From assembly GCF_001949145.1 (NCBI RefSeq), contig NW_019091459.1, positions 1,165,749-1,183,474 on the forward strand: a stretch of DNA of 17,726 nucleotides. Direction: 5' to 3'. How positions within the stretch are numbered: the stretch's first letter is position 1; each line of letters starts with the position of its first letter. Shown here one piece after another: positions 8,788-17,726 of this stretch. Position numbers and translations under genes: made by a program. The stretch comes from Acanthaster planci (Eukaryota; Echinodermata; Asteroidea; Valvatida; Acanthasteridae). The notes under the pieces were generated by a model. That model made no database searches and was not told the origin of the DNA. It saw only the letters and a list, made by a program, of their open reading frames with translations.

Positions 8788-10096
8788 CATAGATTTCGAG
8801 CAGGAGGGCTTTTCCTGCCGCCAACGCTCAGATTCCTTCTCATTAATCCATGCACGGCAGATGCATGGAAGGCAGAAAAGGCCAGAAACGCATATATCAA
8901 CCAAATCGAGACGCTCTTTTGTTACAGTCCGCCGCAATGAGAATGTAGGTCCTTGCAAAGCCCGAAGTCCCGGCTTTATTTTGAACGATTGGCATGTAGG
9001 ATACAGTGCTGAACAGCGACGAGCAGTATCTTGACCGTATCTTGTTCAACTCGACTACGCAACGTGGTCATCCCTAGAAAAATAGCCTTGGGTGATATGG
9101 TAATTTTTTACCATTTGCAATCCTGCAATAATTTTATTTCAGTTATTTCGACAGAACGAAACTTTTTTTGCAGATATCAAAAAGCTTGATTTAAATTTAA
9201 AGGCACACTCTTATCACGATTAGCGATTTGTTGGTCAGGAGTGTTATCGTGATAACAGATGTGGTATGTGCGAGGAAGCTAGCTCAGCCTTACCAATCGT
9301 GCTCAAATCATGTCTAATTTGTCTCTGTTTTGTTTTGAACAAGATTCAATATTTGCCTTGAACATGAGGAAGATTTAGAAAAGAAAAGTATTTTCTTCCG
9401 GAAGTATGGAGGAAGAAAAACTTTGCTGCTGAAAGTGTCGTGGGTGTACTTGCTGTCCTATTCAAGTGTACTGGGTACACGCTGTGCGGACGTGTTAGCT
9501 TTGCCATACTTTGCTATCATTCAAATTAACCCAATGCCCTTCCCAGTAGCCTGTACAGACGGCGGGCGATGAGCAAATTTCATTTATGGATGGAATTTGG
9601 TTCTTGGGTAAGTTACTTGCATGCCGGTAAGGGTTATGAGCGCCATCTATGGCTGATACATGTGGTAAAACGTAAACTGGAACAAAATCATTTTAAAATC
9701 CAATGTTACACTACTGCGAATAATATCGAATATTTTTTGGCGAATCGCCAGTTGTGGGTTCGTGGCGTTTTACAGATACCAAAGATTTGTTAAGAAATTA
9801 TGGAAATGTACAATCATAGCACAACCGAAATGAGGTAAACGAAGAGCAAATTAACTGATTGATCATGCTGCTAATATTTTTAATGGAATAAGGTATTATA
9901 ACACAGTAATTAGACATGAAACAATAGGACCGACACATATGTCAGAAATTATGCTAGTTTGGTTAAAGTCACACATCAAACGTTACCATTCTCCTCGTAC
10001 CAGTTTATCAGCTCGTTGCATCCTTGACATTACAAAAGATGTTCTTTTCCTTGCGGACGGCTACCTGGTGTGGTAGCTGCAGCTAAATTTCTTTTT
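8788..10096. other. Intergenic, no gene supported
   Basis: Frames at 8758-9034 and 9569-9793 exist on the plus strand, but their peptides match nothing I recognise and lack clear coding character. A 7-bp hairpin (ATGGTAA-TTTT-TTACCAT) lies near 9098-9115. Confidence 0.35.
9211..9255. repeat. 10-bp perfect inverted repeat
   Basis: TTATCACGAT (9211-9220) and ATCGTGATAA (9246-9255) are exact reverse complements with a 25-nt loop. No flanking duplication was seen and its role is unknown. Confidence 0.7.
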
Positions 10097-10318
10097 GCAA
10101 TTTCACCGTTCACCGATGCGTAAAAATAATACAGAGAAAGCCCACTGCACAGTGGAACAATTATCAATCCAGGGAAACACAAACAGGTGTATCTTTTACT
10201 GACTATATTTTGTCACTCACGTAAATAACAAAAATCAAAACTAGACTAAACGTTGATTCAAGAATTAGTAGAGCAGGACATTTAACGATACGTAAGTCAG
10301 TAGTTCGAGTTAGTAGTT

Positions 10319-10338
10319 GATTAACTATCTAGTTAATC
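10319..10338. repeat. 8-bp perfect hairpin
   Basis: GATTAACT-ATCT-AGTTAATC is a perfect stem with a 4-nt loop, extendable by GTT/AAC across a one-base bulge. It sits between the duplicated segments at 10097 and 10346. Confidence 0.7.
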
Positions 10339-10452
10339 TAACCAGTCTAGTAAATACATTTAATACTAAATGTGTAATCTGCAATTTCGCCGTACACCGA
10401 TGCGTAAGAATAATACTGGGAAAGCCCACTGTACAGTGGTCTAGTAAATATA

Positions 10453-10458
10453 TTTAAT
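10453..10458 (-). terminator. Candidate polyadenylation signal (ATTAAA)
   Basis: TTTAAT on the plus strand gives ATTAAA on the minus strand, about 200 bp past the stop of the lectin/EGF gene. No AATAAA was seen on the minus strand between here and the stop. The signal lies inside a duplicated AT-rich segment, so it may be chance. Confidence 0.25.
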
Positions 10459-10658
10459 ACTGAGTGTGTAAATGGTTATGAGCATGCAAAATAAAAGCAA
10501 ATTAACAAAAGAAATAATTCAATAAAAGGACAAATCAGGCAATACAACCATTTGGAATCACAGCATTTGGTTTTTTTTTTTGAAGACTGGTAGGCTACCA
10601 GAAATGAAAGGGCCTCTAACGTTTTAACTACACTCATGTTTGTCAGACTAGTTGAATT

Positions 10659-17726
<7,068 letters not shown>

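Larger units (their letters stand above)
10097..10471 (+). repeat. Local direct duplication with palindromic core
   Basis: A 59-bp segment at 10097-10155 recurs at 10381-10439 with 6 mismatches. Both end in a palindrome, CCACTG-CA-CAGTGG or CCACTG-TA-CAGTGG. A second 32-bp segment, TCTAGTAAATAYATTTAATA..., occurs at 10346-10377 and again at 10440-10471, flanking the second 59-bp copy. The arrangement suggests nested duplication or a fragmented repeat family. Confidence 0.85.

Noticed and set aside
9569-9793. 75-codon plus-strand frame with internal GGTAAG
   Set aside because: The peptide is not recognised, there is no coding neighbour, and the donor-like site has no matching exon.

Overview
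This window looks like genomic DNA from a multicellular animal. Coding sequence is split into small exons with consensus GT-AG introns. It also holds degraded Ty3/Gypsy and LINE sequence, non-autonomous DNA transposons, a tRNA-derived SINE-like unit and several minisatellites. The one host gene combines EGF-like modules with a fucolectin-type F5/8 C (discoidin) domain, a mix common in marine invertebrates such as amphioxus, echinoderms and hemichordates. The species cannot be fixed from sequence alone. No bacterial-style gene organisation is present.

Region 1 (about 180-4530, + strand): one decayed Ty3/Gypsy retrotransposon. It has a possible 5' LTR, a primer-binding-site-like motif, and a gag frame broken by three stops. 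Protease and the N-terminal half of reverse transcriptase are missing. The rest of RT, RNase H and integrase is scattered over several frames. The two visible integrase catalytic Asp positions read Asn. No 3' LTR was found.

Region 2 (4533-7180): non-host DNA. It contains a 377-bp piggyBac-type MITE with TTAA duplications, a possible retroelement fragment on the minus strand, a long imperfect inverted repeat (5998-6365) and a (CAAAC)n microsatellite.

Region 3 (7319-8790): a 45-bp minisatellite with a 170-bp higher-order unit runs into a decayed tyrosine recombinase of the kind carried by YR mobile elements. A 79-bp x3 tandem repeat follows.

Region 4 (8790-10650): mostly featureless AT-rich DNA with small hairpins and a local duplication.

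Region 5 (10659-17726, minus strand): the 3' part of a secreted or extracellular-type gene, with 12 exons recognised. The order is F5/8C lectin domain (its 5' part outside the window), seven EGF-like modules, a 20-residue linker, a second degenerate F5/8C domain and the stop. Every intron is phase 1 and the frame joins across all exons except one. EGF exon 4 is 110 bp and lacks one base, so the total visible coding length is 3n-1. The introns carry a mariner-type MITE (13518-13926), a LINE RT fragment and a tRNA-derived SINE beside a duplication that contains the only N.
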